DNA from: Mycobacterium lepromatosis
GTDB lineage: Bacteria > Actinomycetota > Actinomycetes > Mycobacteriales > Mycobacteriaceae
NCBI RefSeq assembly: GCF_000975265.2
Contig: NZ_CP083405.1
Coordinates: forward strand, 1,302,001 to 1,366,000
DNA length: 64,000 nt
Reading direction: 5' to 3'
The position numbers were made by a program, and so were the translations under genes. The stretch's first letter is position 1. Every line of letters begins with the position of its first letter. The notes under the pieces were generated by a model. That model had not been told where the DNA came from. It worked only from the letters and a program-made list of their open reading frames with translations, and made no database searches. Shown piece after piece: positions 1 through 10,784 of this stretch.

Positions 1-1626
1 GGGTAACCGGGACGCCACGGCGAACACTTCGGGATCAAGGAACGGTACCCGCAGCTCCAGTGAGTTGGCCATTGTCATCTTGTCGGCCTTGACCAAGATA
101 TCGCCGCGCAGCCAGGTGAACAGGTCGATGTACTGCATGCGGGCTACCGGGTCCCAGCCGTCGGATTCGGCGTACAACGCTGCCGTGACGTCGGTGTGGG
201 TCCAGCCCGTGTGGAACCTGGGTAGCACAGCCTGCAACTGTGCGTCCGAAAAATTGCGGGCATTGCCGTAGTAGCGCTCCTCAAGCGTGAGTGATCCGCG
301 GTGTAGCAGGTTCTTGCCGCGCATGCCTTCGGGCAGAGATTTGGACAACTTGCCCATCAAGCGTCGCAGTGGCCCGGGTAGGTAGTCGAAGGGCTTCAAC
401 GACAGCGGCTCCCGGTAGATTGCGTAGCCGCCGAACAGCTCGTCGGCGCCCTCGCCGGACAACACCACCTTGACGTGCTTGCGGGCTTCGCGGGCGACGA
501 AGAACAGCGGAACCAGGGCCGGGTCAGCAATCGGTTCGTCGAGATACCAGACGATTTCCGGCAGGGCGGTGACGAACTCGCTGGGGGTAACCACCTTGGC
601 GATGTGGCGTGCACCGATTGCCTCAGCCGAGGCAGCCGCCACGTCGATCTCGGAGAATCCCTCATGCTCGAAGCCGGTGGTAAATGTAATCAGCCGTGGA
701 TTGTGCCGGATCGCCAGAGCTGCGATGGCCGTGGAGTCGATACCACCGGACAGAAACGCACCGACGGTGACGTCGGCGCGCATGTGCTTGATCACCGAGT
801 CCGTAAGCACGGCGGTGATTTCGTCGTAGCGGGTCTGTTCGGTGCCGCTGGTGATCGGTGCGGCGGCAAACCGCGGCACGAAGTAGCGGGTAATCGCCGG
901 ATCGAGCTGGTCGGGACGGATCCGTGCATAACAGCCCGATTCGAGTCGGTGCACCCCGCGATGCAGCGTCTCGGGCTCGGGCACGTACTGCAGGACTGTG
1001 TAGTGTTGTAGTGCGCGGGCGTCAATCTGCGTGTCGAATCTGATCACTTCGGCCAGGTCAAGCAGGCACTTCTTTTCGCTGGCCACCGCGGTGCCGCCGG
1101 TGCCGGTTGCCATGAACAGCGGCTTGATCCCGAAGGGGTCGCGGGCACAGAACAATTCGTGTGTGACGGTGTCCCACAGCGCGAAGGCGAACATGCCGCG
1201 CAGCCGCGTTAATATCTCGATGCCCCAGTAGTGGAAGCCGGCGACGATAGATTCACCGTCTCCGTCGGTGGCGAAAGCAGCGCCGTGCCGGATGACCAGC
1301 TCGTCGCGCAGCTCTAGGTAGTTGTAGATCTCGCCATTAAATGCTAGGACATATCGATCGGGTGTCTCCGGCGGCCCCCACCTTAGCGGCTGATGCGAAT
1401 GCGCAATGTCGATGATGGACAACCGGTTAAACCCAAACGCAACTCCTCCCGAGAACCCATCGACGTCCAGGTCGGACCAGGTGTTTGGCTCGTCAGGCCC
1501 GCGGTGACGCATTAAATGCACCGCGTGGGCCATGGCATGATAGGCCTGAAGAACGTTGTTGGTCCCACCAGAGCGGGGGTCATCAGCGCAGGACGCGGCC
1601 ACTACAAACGCCAGCAATCCACACAC
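1..1626 (-). CDS. asnB: Asparagine synthetase (glutamine-hydrolysing), 3' end outside the window
   Basis: The reverse strand is open from a GTG at 1626 to the window edge (542 codons), so the gene is intact as far as visible. About 110 C-terminal residues should lie outside, judged from the roughly 650-residue M. tuberculosis AsnB (Rv2201). It begins Met-Cys-Gly; Cys2 is the Ntn-type glutaminase nucleophile. The glutaminase domain carries RHRGPDE and FNGEIYNY. The synthetase domain carries the PP-loop SGGIDST and the stretch LSGEGADELFGGY. It converts aspartate, ATP and glutamine to asparagine in the cytosol. It is divergent from ctaC across about 190 bp, as in M. tuberculosis. The start was chosen because Cys must directly follow the initiator. 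Confidence 0.93.
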   Translation of the reverse strand, partial: MCGLLAFVVAASCADDPRSGGTNNVLQAYHAMAHAVHLMRHRGPDEPNTWSDLDVDGFSGGVAFGFNRLSIIDIAHSHQPLRWGPPETPDRYVLAFNGEIYNYLELRDELVIRHGAAFATDGDGESIVAGFHYWGIEILTRLRGMFAFALWDTVTHELFCARDPFGIKPLFMATGTGGTAVASEKKCLLDLAEVIRFDTQIDARALQHYTVLQYVPEPETLHRGVHRLESGCYARIRPDQLDPAITRYFVPRFAAAPITSGTEQTRYDEITAVLTDSVIKHMRADVTVGAFLSGGIDSTAIAALAIRHNPRLITFTTGFEHEGFSEIDVAAASAEAIGARHIAKVVTPSEFVTALPEIVWYLDEPIADPALVPLFFVAREARKHVKVVLSGEGADELFGGYAIYREPLSLKPFDYLPGPLRRLMGKLSKSLPEGMRGKNLLHRGSLTLEERYYGNARNFSDAQLQAVLPRFHTGWTHTDVTAALYAESDGWDPVARMQYIDLFTWLRGDILVKADKMTMANSLELRVPFLDPEVFAVASRLP

Positions 1627-1814
1627 AGCGCTCCAGTATGCCTCATTCGGCAATGTTCGTGGGCCCGACCATCGCCGTTGGGGCCCGCATCGTCGCCTAG
1701 GTGAGTGCCGTGGTCTACGCTGCGTAGTATTCGACATCCGAGTTAGCCGAAGATCCCGCCTTTAAGCGGGTTAGCTCCGAATCGGCTCAGCTTGTGATAC
1801 AGGAGGCGCCAAAA

Positions 1815-2876
1815 GTGACAGCTTGCAAGCCAGTCCGTTCGCAACGTGTGGGTCGGGGTATCTCTCGCCGTTTTCAGCCGCTGGCGCTGGCCGTGACACT
1901 GGGTGTGCTAGTGGTCACCTTGAGCGGATGCAGCTGGTCGGACGCGTTGGCCATGGGTTGGCCGGAAGGCATCACCCCGGAAGCCCACCTCAACCGACAG
2001 CTGTGGATCGGTGCAGTGGTCGCCTCCCTGGTCGTCGGTGTCATTGTGTGGGGCCTCATTTTTTGGTCGGCCATCTTCCACCGGAAGAAAACAACCGATA
2101 CCGAGTTGCCGCGTCAATTCGGCTACAACATGCCGCTAGAGTTGGTGCTGACAGTGACGCCTTTCCTCATCATTTCGGTGTTGTTTTATTTCACCGTTGT
2201 AGTGCAGGATAAGATACTGTATCTCGCCAAGGATCCCGAAGTTGTCATTGACGTAACGGCTTTCCAGTGGAACTGGAAGTTCGGCTATCAGCGGGTCAAT
2301 TTCAAAGACGGTACCTTGACCTACGACGGGGTCGATTCGGCCCGCAAAAAGGCCATGGCCTCCAAACCAGAGGGCAAGGACTCCCACGGTGAGGAGCTCG
2401 TCGGGCTGGTGCACGGGCGCAATACCCAGGATCGAGCCTACTTAAACTTTGACAAGGTCGAAACTTTGGGCACTACCACTGAAATTCCGGTGCTGGTGCT
2501 GCCTGCTGGCAAGCGCATCGAGTTCCAATTAAACTCCGCCGATGTGGTCCACGCGTTTTGGGTGCCGAAATTTTTGTTCAAGCGCGACGTCATGCCTAAC
2601 CCGGTGGCGAACAACTCCGTCAACGTCTTCCAGGTCGAAGAGATAACAAAGACCGGGGCATTCGTCGGCCACTGCGCCGAAATGTGCGGTACGTATCACT
2701 CGATGATGAACTTCGAAGTTCGAGTGGTCGCTCCTAACGACTTCAAGGCCTATTTGCAGCAACGGATCGACGGGAAGACCAACGTTGAAGCATTGCAGAT
2801 GATCGCTCAACCCCCACTGGCGGTGACTACCCACCCGTTTGATACCCGCCGCGGACAGCTGACCAACAGCCATTAG
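1815..2876 (+). CDS. ctaC: Cytochrome c oxidase subunit 2 (aa3 branch), lipoprotein
   Basis: 353 residues. The N-terminus has a basic stretch, a hydrophobic segment and the lipobox LSGC with Cys39. Two transmembrane segments follow, then a periplasmic cupredoxin domain. The CuA site is visible as [12 protein letters not shown] (Cys-x3-Cys-x3-His-x2-Met) plus the upstream His of HAFWVP. CtaC receives electrons from the cytochrome cc subunit QcrC in the bcc-aa3 supercomplex and passes them to subunit 1. I chose the GTG at 1815 because AGGAGG at 1801 is well spaced from it; an in-frame GTG at 1794 lies upstream of that ribosome binding site and is less likely. ctaF follows 27 nt downstream. Known ortholog: Rv2200c. 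Confidence 0.95.
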   Translation: MTACKPVRSQRVGRGISRRFQPLALAVTLGVLVVTLSGCSWSDALAMGWPEGITPEAHLNRQLWIGAVVASLVVGVIVWGLIFWSAIFHRKKTTDTELPRQFGYNMPLELVLTVTPFLIISVLFYFTVVVQDKILYLAKDPEVVIDVTAFQWNWKFGYQRVNFKDGTLTYDGVDSARKKAMASKPEGKDSHGEELVGLVHGRNTQDRAYLNFDKVETLGTTTEIPVLVLPAGKRIEFQLNSADVVHAFWVPKFLFKRDVMPNPVANNSVNVFQVEEITKTGAFVGHCAEMCGTYHSMMNFEVRVVAPNDFKAYLQQRIDGKTNVEALQMIAQPPLAVTTHPFDTRRGQLTNSH

Positions 2877-2903
2877 ATAATCTTACTCGGGTTAGGATAC
2901 GCA

Positions 2904-3323
2904 ATGCATATCGAAGCGAGGCTATTCGAGTTTGTTGCCGCGTTCTTTGTCATCCTGGCGGTGCTGTACGGAGTGCTGACTTCGGTGTTCGCCACCGGTG
3001 GTGTGGACTGGGTCGGCACTACCGCGCTAGCGCTGACCGGTGGCCTAGCGTTGATTGTTGCCACTTTCTTTCGTTTCGTGGCTCGTCGGTTGGATACTCG
3101 ACCCGAAGACTATGAAGATGCTGAGATCAGTGACGGTGCAGGGGAATTGGGGTTTTTCAGCCCGCACAGTTGGTGGCCGGTTCTGGTCGCCTTGTCGGGC
3201 TCAGTGGCGGCAGTTGGTATCGCGCTGTGGCTGCCGTGGTTGATCGTTGCCGGGGTCGTGTTTGTTCTTGCCTCGGCAGCCGGACTGGTCTTCGAGTACT
3301 ACGTCGGCCCGGAGAAGCACTGA
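2904..3323 (+). CDS. ctaF: Cytochrome c oxidase subunit 4
   Basis: 139 residues with about four hydrophobic segments and an acidic mid-loop ([22 protein letters not shown] region). This is the actinobacterial-type subunit 4 (M. tuberculosis Rv2199c, CtaF), a small accessory membrane subunit of aa3 oxidase. It lies directly downstream of ctaC, so the two are probably co-transcribed. Length and order match the family. The stop codon sits inside a short tandem duplication (listed separately). No sign of decay inside the reading frame. Confidence 0.93.
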   Translation: MHIEARLFEFVAAFFVILAVLYGVLTSVFATGGVDWVGTTALALTGGLALIVATFFRFVARRLDTRPEDYEDAEISDGAGELGFFSPHSWWPVLVALSGSVAAVGIALWLPWLIVAGVVFVLASAAGLVFEYYVGPEKH

Positions 3324-3347
3324 TTAGATGAGAAGCACTGATTAGAT
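3312..3347 (+). repeat. Perfect 18-bp tandem duplication spanning the ctaF stop
   Basis: The unit GAGAAGCACTGATTAGAT occurs at 3312-3329 and again, without a gap, at 3330-3347. The first copy contains the last codons and the TGA of ctaF, so the second is non-coding and repeats the gene's tail. It looks like a recent slippage duplication. It does not alter the protein. Confidence 0.95.
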
Positions 3348-3529
3348 TTGGTACCGGAGAAGGTCACAATCAGGGCATCGGTTGATTAGTGGGTAGTTCG
3401 CCAAGACTTGTTTGCCCTTCTCAGTTCGGTAGGGTTGCCGAGGCAGAATGAGAATCTCCCGAGCGCGCGTGCAATGATGTAGCCGCGCGACCCGCGCGCA
3501 GGTAATGCAGTTGAACAGGGTAGGCAAAC

Positions 3530-4408
3530 ATGAGCGGGCCGAATCCCCCGGGACGGGAAAATGAAGAATCCGATTCCGGTAAAGAGCTCAGCGACGAATT
3601 GGATCCCCGTAACGGCGTAAACTCCGTTGACGAATTGGCACCCGTAACGGATAGCACTGTAGTAACAGTGAGTGACCATACCGGCGAGACCGACGTATAC
3701 TCACAGGCCTACTCGGCTCCTGAGGTTGACCAGTTCACCGATGTCTCGTACGTGCCGGCGGATCTCAAGCTCTATGACTACGACGAGTCGTTGGTCTACG
3801 ATGAGCCGGGTGCTCCGCGCTGGCCGTGGGTGGTTGGCGTTGCTGCTATCTTGGCCGCGATCGCACTGGTGGTTTCGGTGTCTTTGCTGGTCACGCGTAC
3901 CGACACCAGCAAACTTGCTACCCCAACTACTAGCCGGTCCACTTCGCCGGTGCAGGACGAAATCACCACCGCTAAGCCGCCGCCACCCAGCACGGAGACT
4001 TCGACAGCGACTGAGACGCGGACAGTGACGGTGACGCCTTTGCTGCCACCGTCGGCGACGAACACCGCAGCGCCACCATCATCGGCGGTGCCACCTCCGC
4101 CGACGACGCCCACGACTACGGCCACGACGCCGACCGGCCCTCGGCAGGTCACCTATTCGGTGACGGGCACCAAAGCGCCGGGTGACATCATTTCGGTGAC
4201 TTACGTTGATGCTTCCGGTCGGCGACGGACTCAGCACAACGTCTATATTCCGTGGTCGATGACCGTTACACCGATCTCGCAATCCGACGTCGGCTCGGTC
4301 GAGGCGTTTAGCCTCTTCCGGGTCAGCAAACTCAACTGCTTGATCACCACAAGTGACGGAACGGTGCTTTCGTCGAATAGCAACGACGCACCGCAAACGA
4401 GTTGTTGA
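3530..4408 (+). CDS. mmpS3: MmpS3-type membrane protein
   Basis: 292 residues. An acidic cytoplasmic N-terminal half (residues 1-95) is followed by one transmembrane segment ([20 protein letters not shown]), a Pro/Thr-rich extracytoplasmic linker (about 125-200) and a C-terminal MmpS domain. That domain starts [20 protein letters not shown] and ends with a paired-Cys region ([11 protein letters not shown] ... TSC). MmpS proteins usually assist MmpL lipid exporters, but MmpS3 (Rv2198c) has no adjacent mmpL and is longer than other MmpS proteins; its role is unsettled. Residues 21-40 hold an imperfect internal repeat (DELDPRNG / DELAPVTD). The stop overlaps the next start (TGATG), suggesting translational coupling. 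Confidence 0.9.
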   Translation: MSGPNPPGRENEESDSGKELSDELDPRNGVNSVDELAPVTDSTVVTVSDHTGETDVYSQAYSAPEVDQFTDVSYVPADLKLYDYDESLVYDEPGAPRWPWVVGVAAILAAIALVVSVSLLVTRTDTSKLATPTTSRSTSPVQDEITTAKPPPPSTETSTATETRTVTVTPLLPPSATNTAAPPSSAVPPPPTTPTTTATTPTGPRQVTYSVTGTKAPGDIISVTYVDASGRRRTQHNVYIPWSMTVTPISQSDVGSVEAFSLFRVSKLNCLITTSDGTVLSSNSNDAPQTSC

Positions 4409-5043
4409 TGGTGAACAGGCATTCGGTGTACCGGCGTGAGTCGGATACCATTGCGCCGGACGGCATCGATCGTATTCTGGTCGGCGTATGTGCGGCAGTC
4501 TGGCTGGTGCTGATCGGGGTGAGTGTAGCTGCGATTGTTGCATTGGAAGATCTGGGGCGTGGCTTTCACAAGATGGCGAATAACCCGCACACCACCTGGG
4601 TGTTGTACAGCATCATCGTCGTTTCCGCGCTGATTATCGCAGGGGCTGTGCCGGTATTGTTGTGGGCTCGCCGCATGGCTCGGGTTGAGCCGCCGACCCG
4701 ACTGACGGGTGTGCCGACGCGCGGAGGAGTCAGGAAACTGGTCGGCGCCGAGCGTTCCACAGCGCGTATCGAGGCCGAGCGGGTATGTGCGGAGATGGGT
4801 CAGACGGTCGCGCAACCCGGCGATTGGTTGGAGGCGGCAGCATGCCAGATCTGGCTGCGCGGCGCGGTTGGATTGACTGGCACGATGGGGGCCGCGTTGG
4901 TCGCGGTTGCGGCTTCGACCTATCTGATGGCTGTTGGTTGCGACGGCGCGTCGTGGGTTGGTTACGTTCTAGCCGGGATCGTCACGGCGGTTATGCCGGT
5001 GATCGAGTGGATCTATGTTCGGAAGTTACGTTGCTTGGGTTGA
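4408..5043 (+). CDS. Conserved membrane protein (Rv2197c-like)
   Basis: 211 residues from the ATG at 4408, which shares one base with the mmpS3 stop. There are two hydrophobic segments in the N-terminal half (around 25-45 and 65-85), a cytoplasmic-looking basic/acidic middle, and two more near the C-terminus (about 150-195). It resembles M. tuberculosis Rv2197c, a membrane protein of unknown function always found downstream of mmpS3. GTG at 4411 is an alternative start. No catalytic motif is visible. It converges with qcrB across about 125 nt. Confidence 0.82.
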   Translation: MVNRHSVYRRESDTIAPDGIDRILVGVCAAVWLVLIGVSVAAIVALEDLGRGFHKMANNPHTTWVLYSIIVVSALIIAGAVPVLLWARRMARVEPPTRLTGVPTRGGVRKLVGAERSTARIEAERVCAEMGQTVAQPGDWLEAAACQIWLRGAVGLTGTMGAALVAVAASTYLMAVGCDGASWVGYVLAGIVTAVMPVIEWIYVRKLRCLG

Positions 5044-5169
5044 CGCGGATAAGCGGTCTGGCTCGATAGGTGTTCCTCTCTGACCTGTGCTCGACTTCCC
5101 TGCTAGCTAGTCCTTTCGCTGCTGCGCGGCTAGGGTTTTCGCACTACGTCGTATGTATCGTTGCCGAGC

Positions 5170-6825
5170 TTAATGCTTGCCGCGTTCCCCATGCGGGGAA
5201 CCGACGATGCTGTCTTGGTGTTCGCGCAACGCGGTAAGTGCACGTTGCTCTGCGGCATGCTTTGCCTCGCGCAGTGCCGCATCCTCGGATACCGGATCTG
5301 CGAACAAGAAGCTACCGCTACTGGGTGAGCCAGCCGAACCCAGTTTGTTCATCCGCTTGGGAACAGCAGCGCCCTGGTACTCGAGCGGTACTGGGTGGCC
5401 GTGATCGTCTACCGGGCCGAGCGGCTGGTGCAGCTCGATGTACGCCCCATGCGGTAGCCGTTTGATGATGCCGGTCTCGATGCCATGTTCGAGTACCGCT
5501 CGGTCGCTACGTTGCAGCCCGATACACCACCGATAGGTGATGAAGTAGACGAGCGGTGGAAGTATCACCATGCCGATGCGACCGATCCACGTCGTCGCGT
5601 TGAGCGAGATGTGGAACTTTAACGCGATGATGTCGTTCATCGCCGCGAGCGTGAGCACTATGTAGAAGGCGATCGCCATGGCCCCGATTGAGGTGCGCAC
5701 CGGAACGTCACGCGGCCGTTGCAGTAAGTTGTGGTGGGCGTAGTCGCCGGTGAACCGCTTCTCCAGGAACGGATAGGTGATTAGCAGGACGAAAACCAGG
5801 CCCATGATCACCGCGACCCAAACTGGTGCGGGTACGGTGTGGTGCCAGAAATAGAACTCCCAGGCTGGCCAGATACGGGCCAAGCCCTCGGTCCACATCA
5901 TGTAGAAGTCTGGCTGCGAGCCAGCTGACACCTGAGATGGTTTGTAAGGGCCTAGGTTCCAGATTGGGTTGATCTGCAGCAAGCCGCCCATAAGACCCAG
6001 GACGCCAACAATGGCTGCGAAGAACGCGCCCGACTTGAACGCAAACACCGGCATTACTCGCACACCGACGACGTTGCACTCGGTGCGGCCGGGTCCGGGG
6101 AACTGGGTGTGCTTCTGGAACCACACCAACGCTAGATGCAGCCCTATAAGTGCGAGGATGACCCCCGGGATTAGCAGGATGTGCAGTGCGTAGAGCCGAG
6201 GGATCAAGATAGTTCCGGGGAAATCGCCCCCAAACAGCGCCCAGTGCAGCCAGGTCCCGACCACCGGTATACCTAGCGTGATCGACGACAGTGCGGCCCG
6301 TAGGCCGATGCCCGACAACAGGTCGTCGGGCAGCGAGTAGCCGAAGTAGCCTTCAAACATGGCCAGGATCAGTAGTAGCGAACCGATAACCCAGTTGGTC
6401 TCGCGCGGCCGCCGGAAAGCTCCGGTGAAGAAGATGCGTGCCAGGTGTACCATGGTCGCCGCGGTGAACATCAATGCAGCCCAGTGGTGGATTTGACGGA
6501 CGAAAAGGCCGCCTCGGACTTCGAAGGAAATGTCTAGCGTCGATTGGTACGCGCGTGACATCTCGACCCCGCGTAATGGTTGGTAGACGCCGTTGTAGGT
6601 GACATCAGTCATCGACGGATCGAAGAACAGCGTGAGGTACACACCGGTGAGCAGCAGCACGATGAAGCTGTACAGCGCGATTTCGCCGAGCAAGAACGAC
6701 CAGTGCGTCGGAAAGACCTTGTTGAGCTGCCGGCGCAGCGCTGCCGACGGGTGATATCGCGTGTCGATGGCTTCAGCTTGGCGGGCCAGGACATCACCGA
6801 TATCCGGAACGAATTTTGGACTCAT
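5170..6825 (-). CDS. qcrB: Menaquinol:cytochrome c reductase cytochrome b subunit
   Basis: 551 residues, many transmembrane segments. Heme-ligand histidines pair as His113/His127 and His215/His230. The quinol-site motif appears as PDFY (residues 305-308), the actinobacterial equivalent of PEWY. It oxidises menaquinol in the bcc complex and passes electrons to hemes b and the Rieske centre. The start overlaps the qcrA stop by 4 nt, so the qcrC-qcrA-qcrB operon is translationally coupled. A C-terminal cytoplasmic extension of about 120 residues is present, as in other mycobacteria. Thr312 aligns with Thr313 of M. tuberculosis QcrB, the residue known for resistance to imidazopyridine inhibitors (inference from a one-residue offset at the N-terminus). 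Confidence 0.96.
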   Translation of the reverse strand: MSPKFVPDIGDVLARQAEAIDTRYHPSAALRRQLNKVFPTHWSFLLGEIALYSFIVLLLTGVYLTLFFDPSMTDVTYNGVYQPLRGVEMSRAYQSTLDISFEVRGGLFVRQIHHWAALMFTAATMVHLARIFFTGAFRRPRETNWVIGSLLLILAMFEGYFGYSLPDDLLSGIGLRAALSSITLGIPVVGTWLHWALFGGDFPGTILIPRLYALHILLIPGVILALIGLHLALVWFQKHTQFPGPGRTECNVVGVRVMPVFAFKSGAFFAAIVGVLGLMGGLLQINPIWNLGPYKPSQVSAGSQPDFYMMWTEGLARIWPAWEFYFWHHTVPAPVWVAVIMGLVFVLLITYPFLEKRFTGDYAHHNLLQRPRDVPVRTSIGAMAIAFYIVLTLAAMNDIIALKFHISLNATTWIGRIGMVILPPLVYFITYRWCIGLQRSDRAVLEHGIETGIIKRLPHGAYIELHQPLGPVDDHGHPVPLEYQGAAVPKRMNKLGSAGSPSSGSFLFADPVSEDAALREAKHAAEQRALTALREHQDSIVGSPHGERGKH

Positions 6826-8006
6826 GTTGTGCGTTCCCAGAATGCTGGCCCGACCGGTTCGACAAAGTCACCGTTGGCAACCAGATACCCGTCGGTATCG
6901 ATGGTGATGGGCAGTTGCGCCAATGCGCGCGCGGCTGGACCGAATATCGGCTTGGCGTAGTGCAGCGCGTCGAACTGAGATTGGTGACAAGGGCACAGGA
7001 TTCGGTAGGATTGCTGTTCGTATAGTGAGGATGGGCAACCCAAATGCGAGCAGATTTTGGTGAAGGCGAAGAATTCGCCGAAGTTGAAATTCTCCTGTCC
7101 TCGGCGTTTGACCACACGAGGCATATCACTGGGGCGGATGCGGATGAGCATTACCGGGTTGCGGATACCCATCTTGATTGCTGTCAATTTCTCGTGTGAT
7201 TCCATGGTGGTTCCGTCGCCGTCGGACTTGCGCCACGGGAAGACGGTCTCCATCCCGCCGGCGTCGACGTCTTCCGGACGCATCCGGATAAACGGTGCTC
7301 CCGAGTGCGACCCGGTAGCTCTCGCCAGATAGATCGTCTCGCCGTGGTAGCGTGGAGTCCAGCCGGAAGTCCAAAGCACGGCCTTCATCCCATTCGCGGT
7401 GGGCACGACTGGTTTCCAGGGGTTTTTGATGAAACCGCCAATAAACGCCACCAACGTGCTGAGGCCAAACGCCCCCAAGCCCACGCCCAACGACAGTCCG
7501 ACTAGCTTGCGGCGCCTGATCGTTGAGCTCTCAAAAGCATCGGTTAGGTTCGCCACGACCGTCTTGCGGTCGATCTCACGCGATGTGCCGTCATGGCGTT
7601 CCTGGATCGAAATCTCTTCTGGGATGAATCTCTTCTGAAATTGCACCGCGCCAATAGCGATCGCCAGGATGGACAGGCCGAAGGTCAGACCATACAGAGG
7701 GGTGGCAATGGTGTAGAGGAAGCTGCCTGCGGCCTCTTTGGGTTTGTACTCCCACGGCCAGAACAGGAAGATCAGTAGTAACGTCAGACCCAATACGCCA
7801 CCCAGCAAAAGCCAGAAGGCTATCCTTCGTTCGGTGCGCTTTTCCGCCTTGGTGCCTTCGATCGGCCAGCGCTGCTCCTGGTAGACGGTGTTGACACCAT
7901 CGAGCTGACCGCCCAGGGCTACTAGTTCCTCGCGTGACATTGCCCCCTGTGCCGCTTCGTCGAGCTCCCGGGAAGCGCCGACACCGTCTTTCGGGTCAGC
8001 GTTCAT
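6822..8006 (-). CDS. qcrA: Rieske iron-sulfur subunit of the bcc complex
   Basis: 394 residues from the ATG at 8006, which overlaps the qcrC stop as ATGA. An in-frame start at 8024 is possible but would overlap qcrC further. Three N-terminal transmembrane segments precede the Rieske domain, as usual for actinobacteria. The 2Fe-2S ligands are visible in CSHLGC and CPCHQSQF near the C-terminus. The protein transfers electrons from menaquinol to the diheme QcrC. Ortholog of Rv2195. Intact. Confidence 0.95.
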   Translation of the reverse strand: MNADPKDGVGASRELDEAAQGAMSREELVALGGQLDGVNTVYQEQRWPIEGTKAEKRTERRIAFWLLLGGVLGLTLLLIFLFWPWEYKPKEAAGSFLYTIATPLYGLTFGLSILAIAIGAVQFQKRFIPEEISIQERHDGTSREIDRKTVVANLTDAFESSTIRRRKLVGLSLGVGLGAFGLSTLVAFIGGFIKNPWKPVVPTANGMKAVLWTSGWTPRYHGETIYLARATGSHSGAPFIRMRPEDVDAGGMETVFPWRKSDGDGTTMESHEKLTAIKMGIRNPVMLIRIRPSDMPRVVKRRGQENFNFGEFFAFTKICSHLGCPSSLYEQQSYRILCPCHQSQFDALHYAKPIFGPAARALAQLPITIDTDGYLVANGDFVEPVGPAFWERTT

Positions 8007-8866
8007 GCTCGTGCCCCAATCCACAGTGCCAGTCCGATGGCGGTGACCATCCCGATGATCCAGATCGCCATCCCCTCCGGTGCAGGGCCGAAGCCACCGA
8101 GACTGTAGCCGCCCGGCTGGCGTTCTTCGATGACGGTTCGCACGTAGCCGATGATGTCCTTCTTTGCTTCGAAGGAAAGCTGGCGGTCGGCGAACTTGGG
8201 CATGTTCTGTGGGCCGGTCAGCATCGCGGTGAGGATTTGCTGTTCGTTGGCGGGCCCGAGGTCGGGCGCGTACTTACCGGACGACAGTGCACCACCTTTT
8301 CCGGTGAAGTTGTGGCACGACGCGCAGTTTAGTCGGAACAAGTCGCCGCCGCGACCCAGGTCGGTACCGCGCAGTGATTGCATCGCAACGCTACCGTCGG
8401 GGTTATGTGCCACGGTAGGCCCACCGCCGTTGGCCTGGACGTAGGCACCGATTGCGTCGATTTGTGACTCGTTGAAAATGGGGTTTTTACGCGCTACCTG
8501 GGCTTCACCGCGCATAGCGGGCATTCGGCCGGTCGATACCTGGAAGTAGACGGCCGCTTCGCCGACCCCAATCAGACTCGGCCCGTGGTCGGGCACGCCT
8601 TGCAGGTTGGCGCCGTGGCACGATACGCAGGAGGTATCGAACAGTTGCTTGCCGGTACGTAGCAGCGCTGACGAGTCCTCATCGGCGACGGCTACTTGCG
8701 GGGTCGGGGTCAGGACTGCCGCCAGTCCCCCAGAAACGGTCAGCGCTACCAGTAGCAACAAGCCTCCCGATAACCGGCGGCGCAAACGCCGCCGCGAACG
8801 CTCACTGCCTCGTTCTGGTGGCTGGCTGCATCGCCTACCGGATCGAGTGAAACCCAGTTTCTTCAA
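8003..8866 (-). CDS. qcrC: Diheme cytochrome c subunit of the bcc complex
   Basis: 287 residues. An Arg-rich N-terminus (about residues 11-35) and a hydrophobic segment lead into two cytochrome c domains with heme sites CVSCH and CASCH. A C-terminal membrane anchor follows ([20 protein letters not shown]). QcrC replaces a soluble cytochrome c by handing electrons directly to CtaC. The coding strand of the Arg-rich stretch forms a small 8-bp GC hairpin near 8775. It lies 61 nt downstream of ctaE in the same operon. Ortholog of Rv2194. Confidence 0.95.
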   Translation of the reverse strand: MKKLGFTRSGRRCSQPPERGSERSRRRLRRRLSGGLLLLVALTVSGGLAAVLTPTPQVAVADEDSSALLRTGKQLFDTSCVSCHGANLQGVPDHGPSLIGVGEAAVYFQVSTGRMPAMRGEAQVARKNPIFNESQIDAIGAYVQANGGGPTVAHNPDGSVAMQSLRGTDLGRGGDLFRLNCASCHNFTGKGGALSSGKYAPDLGPANEQQILTAMLTGPQNMPKFADRQLSFEAKKDIIGYVRTVIEERQPGGYSLGGFGPAPEGMAIWIIGMVTAIGLALWIGARA

Positions 8867-8927
8867 CCGATCACTCCTGTCGTTTTCTGTTTGGGCCTTG
8901 CGTGGGTTCTGTTTGGAGCTTGCCGGC

Positions 8928-9536
8928 TCATCGGATGAAATAGATCACGGTGAACAAAGCGATCCACACGATGTCAACGAAATGCCAGTAATAGGAGACG
9001 ACGATGCTGGCGGTCGCCTGGGCCGGTGTGAACTTGCTCATCGTAGTGCGGGCCAGCAGGAAAATGAAGGCGATCAGGCCACCAGTGACGTGCAGTCCGT
9101 GGAAGCCGGTGGTCAGATAGAACACGCTGCCGTACGCGCTACTGGGGATGGTGGTGCCATGAGTTATCAAGTGGTAATACTCGTAGCCTTGGCCGAGAAC
9201 GAAAAACAGGCCCATTAATAAGGTGATCACATACCAGCGGCGTAACCCGAAGACGTCGCCTCGTTCAGCCGTGAACACTCCCATCTGGCAGGTGAACGAT
9301 GACGCGATGAGCACCAGCGTTACCGGGACGGCTTGGTAGAGATTTAGTTCGGTCGACGGCGGCCACTTCCCGCCAGCCTGAGCACGCGCAGTGAAGTACA
9401 TCGCGAACAGTCCAGCAAAGAACATCAGCTCACTGGAAAGCCAGACTACGGTACCGACACTGACCATGTTGGGTCGATTCAACGAATGCACCCGCGACGT
9501 AATTGCAGTACCCAAGGTGCCTACAGTGCTCGTCAC
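8928..9536 (-). CDS. ctaE: Cytochrome c oxidase subunit 3
   Basis: 202 residues with five transmembrane segments and the conserved sequences [23 protein letters not shown] and [14 protein letters not shown] that typify subunit 3. It is part of the aa3 oxidase core and the first gene of the ctaE-qcrC-qcrA-qcrB operon. It is divergent from trpD; the 138 bp between their starts should hold both promoters, but I see no strong consensus there. Ortholog of Rv2193. Confidence 0.95.
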   Translation of the reverse strand: MTSTVGTLGTAITSRVHSLNRPNMVSVGTVVWLSSELMFFAGLFAMYFTARAQAGGKWPPSTELNLYQAVPVTLVLIASSFTCQMGVFTAERGDVFGLRRWYVITLLMGLFFVLGQGYEYYHLITHGTTIPSSAYGSVFYLTTGFHGLHVTGGLIAFIFLLARTTMSKFTPAQATASIVVSYYWHFVDIVWIALFTVIYFIR

Positions 9537-9674
9537 ATCCGCAAGTATGACGTTTTGTAGTTGTTAAATTCTACCCGGGGAGGCAAATCAGTTGCCCGCG
9601 TCGCTTTTGCACCGTTGGCGGCGTGCTTTGGAGGCGTTTGGAAGGGCAAGTGGTCTGCATGGGACCATTGGTCG

Positions 9675-10775
9675 GTGGCTTTGTTATCGCAACCGCCTTC
9701 TTCTCGCAGCGACACCGGATCGGTATTGTCTTGGCCGCAGGTCTTGGGGCGTTTGACAGCAGGGCAGGATCTCGCGCAAGGCCAGGCTGCCTGGGCGATG
9801 GGCCAGGTCATGACTGGAAACGCGCGGCCAGCCCAGATCGCTGCGTTCGCGGTGGCGATGAAGATGAAGGTCCCCACCGTGGCCGAAGTCAGCGAGCTCG
9901 CTGACGTCATGCTCAGCCACGCGCGTAAGCTGCCCACAGACGCGATCCGCCAAGATATCGGAGACACCGTCGACATTGTCGGGACTGGGGGAGATGGTGC
10001 TAACACAGTCAACCTGTCCACCATGGCCGCGATCGTAGTTGCGGCCGCGGGTATACCGGTGGTCAAACATGGCAACCGGGCCTCGTCCTCGCTGTCAGGC
10101 GGAGCTGACACTCTGGAAGCACTGGGGGTGCGTATCGACCTTGGACCCGAACAGGTCGCGAATAGTCTTGCCGAAATCGGGATTGGGTTCTGTTTCGCAC
10201 CGCTGTTTCAACCGTCTTACCGGCACGCATCTGCGGTGCGCCATGACATCGGGGTGCCAACCGTGTTCAACATCCTCGGGCCGCTGACCAATCCGGCCTG
10301 GCCACGGGCCGGATTGATCGGCTGTGCGTTCGGCAATCTCGCCGAGGTGATGGCGGGGGTGTTCGCTGCGCGCCGCTCCAGCGTGCTGGTAGTATATGGC
10401 GACGACGGACTCGACGAATTGACCACCACCACTACCAGCACGATCTGGCGTGTGCAGGCGGGCACGGTGGATAAACTTACTTTTGATCCCGCAGGATTCG
10501 GGTTTGCGTGTGCCGACCTCGACGAGCTGTTAGGCGGGGATGCGCAAACCAATGCGGCGGAGGTGCGTGCCGTACTAGCCGGGGACAAGGGCCCGGTCCG
10601 CGACGCCGTTGTTCTCAACGCCGCCGGTGCGATCGTCGCCCACGCTGGGCTATCCAGCCGCGCTGAGTGGTTGCCCGCGTGGGACGATGCTTTGGCGCGT
10701 GCCAGCGCGGCTATCGACTCGGGTGCCGCCGAACAGCTCCTTGCGCGATGGGTGCGGTTTAGTCAGCAGGTCTAA
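9675..10775 (+). CDS. trpD: Anthranilate phosphoribosyltransferase
   Basis: 366 residues from the GTG at 9675; the frame is open upstream to 9561, but that part is unlike the family and the chosen start gives the usual length (about 370). PRPP and anthranilate site motifs are visible: [35 protein letters not shown] and the Mg-binding [13 protein letters not shown]. It catalyses the second step of tryptophan synthesis in the cytosol. It stands alone, not in a trp operon, as in M. tuberculosis (Rv2192c). Intact. Confidence 0.93.
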   Translation: MALLSQPPSSRSDTGSVLSWPQVLGRLTAGQDLAQGQAAWAMGQVMTGNARPAQIAAFAVAMKMKVPTVAEVSELADVMLSHARKLPTDAIRQDIGDTVDIVGTGGDGANTVNLSTMAAIVVAAAGIPVVKHGNRASSSLSGGADTLEALGVRIDLGPEQVANSLAEIGIGFCFAPLFQPSYRHASAVRHDIGVPTVFNILGPLTNPAWPRAGLIGCAFGNLAEVMAGVFAARRSSVLVVYGDDGLDELTTTTTSTIWRVQAGTVDKLTFDPAGFGFACADLDELLGGDAQTNAAEVRAVLAGDKGPVRDAVVLNAAGAIVAHAGLSSRAEWLPAWDDALARASAAIDSGAAEQLLARWVRFSQQV

Positions 10776-10784
10776 ATCCCACTC

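Noticed and set aside
396..1025. Several open frames on both strands inside 1-1700
   Set aside because: They are out-of-frame shadows of asnB, whose true frame is the reverse one running off the window.
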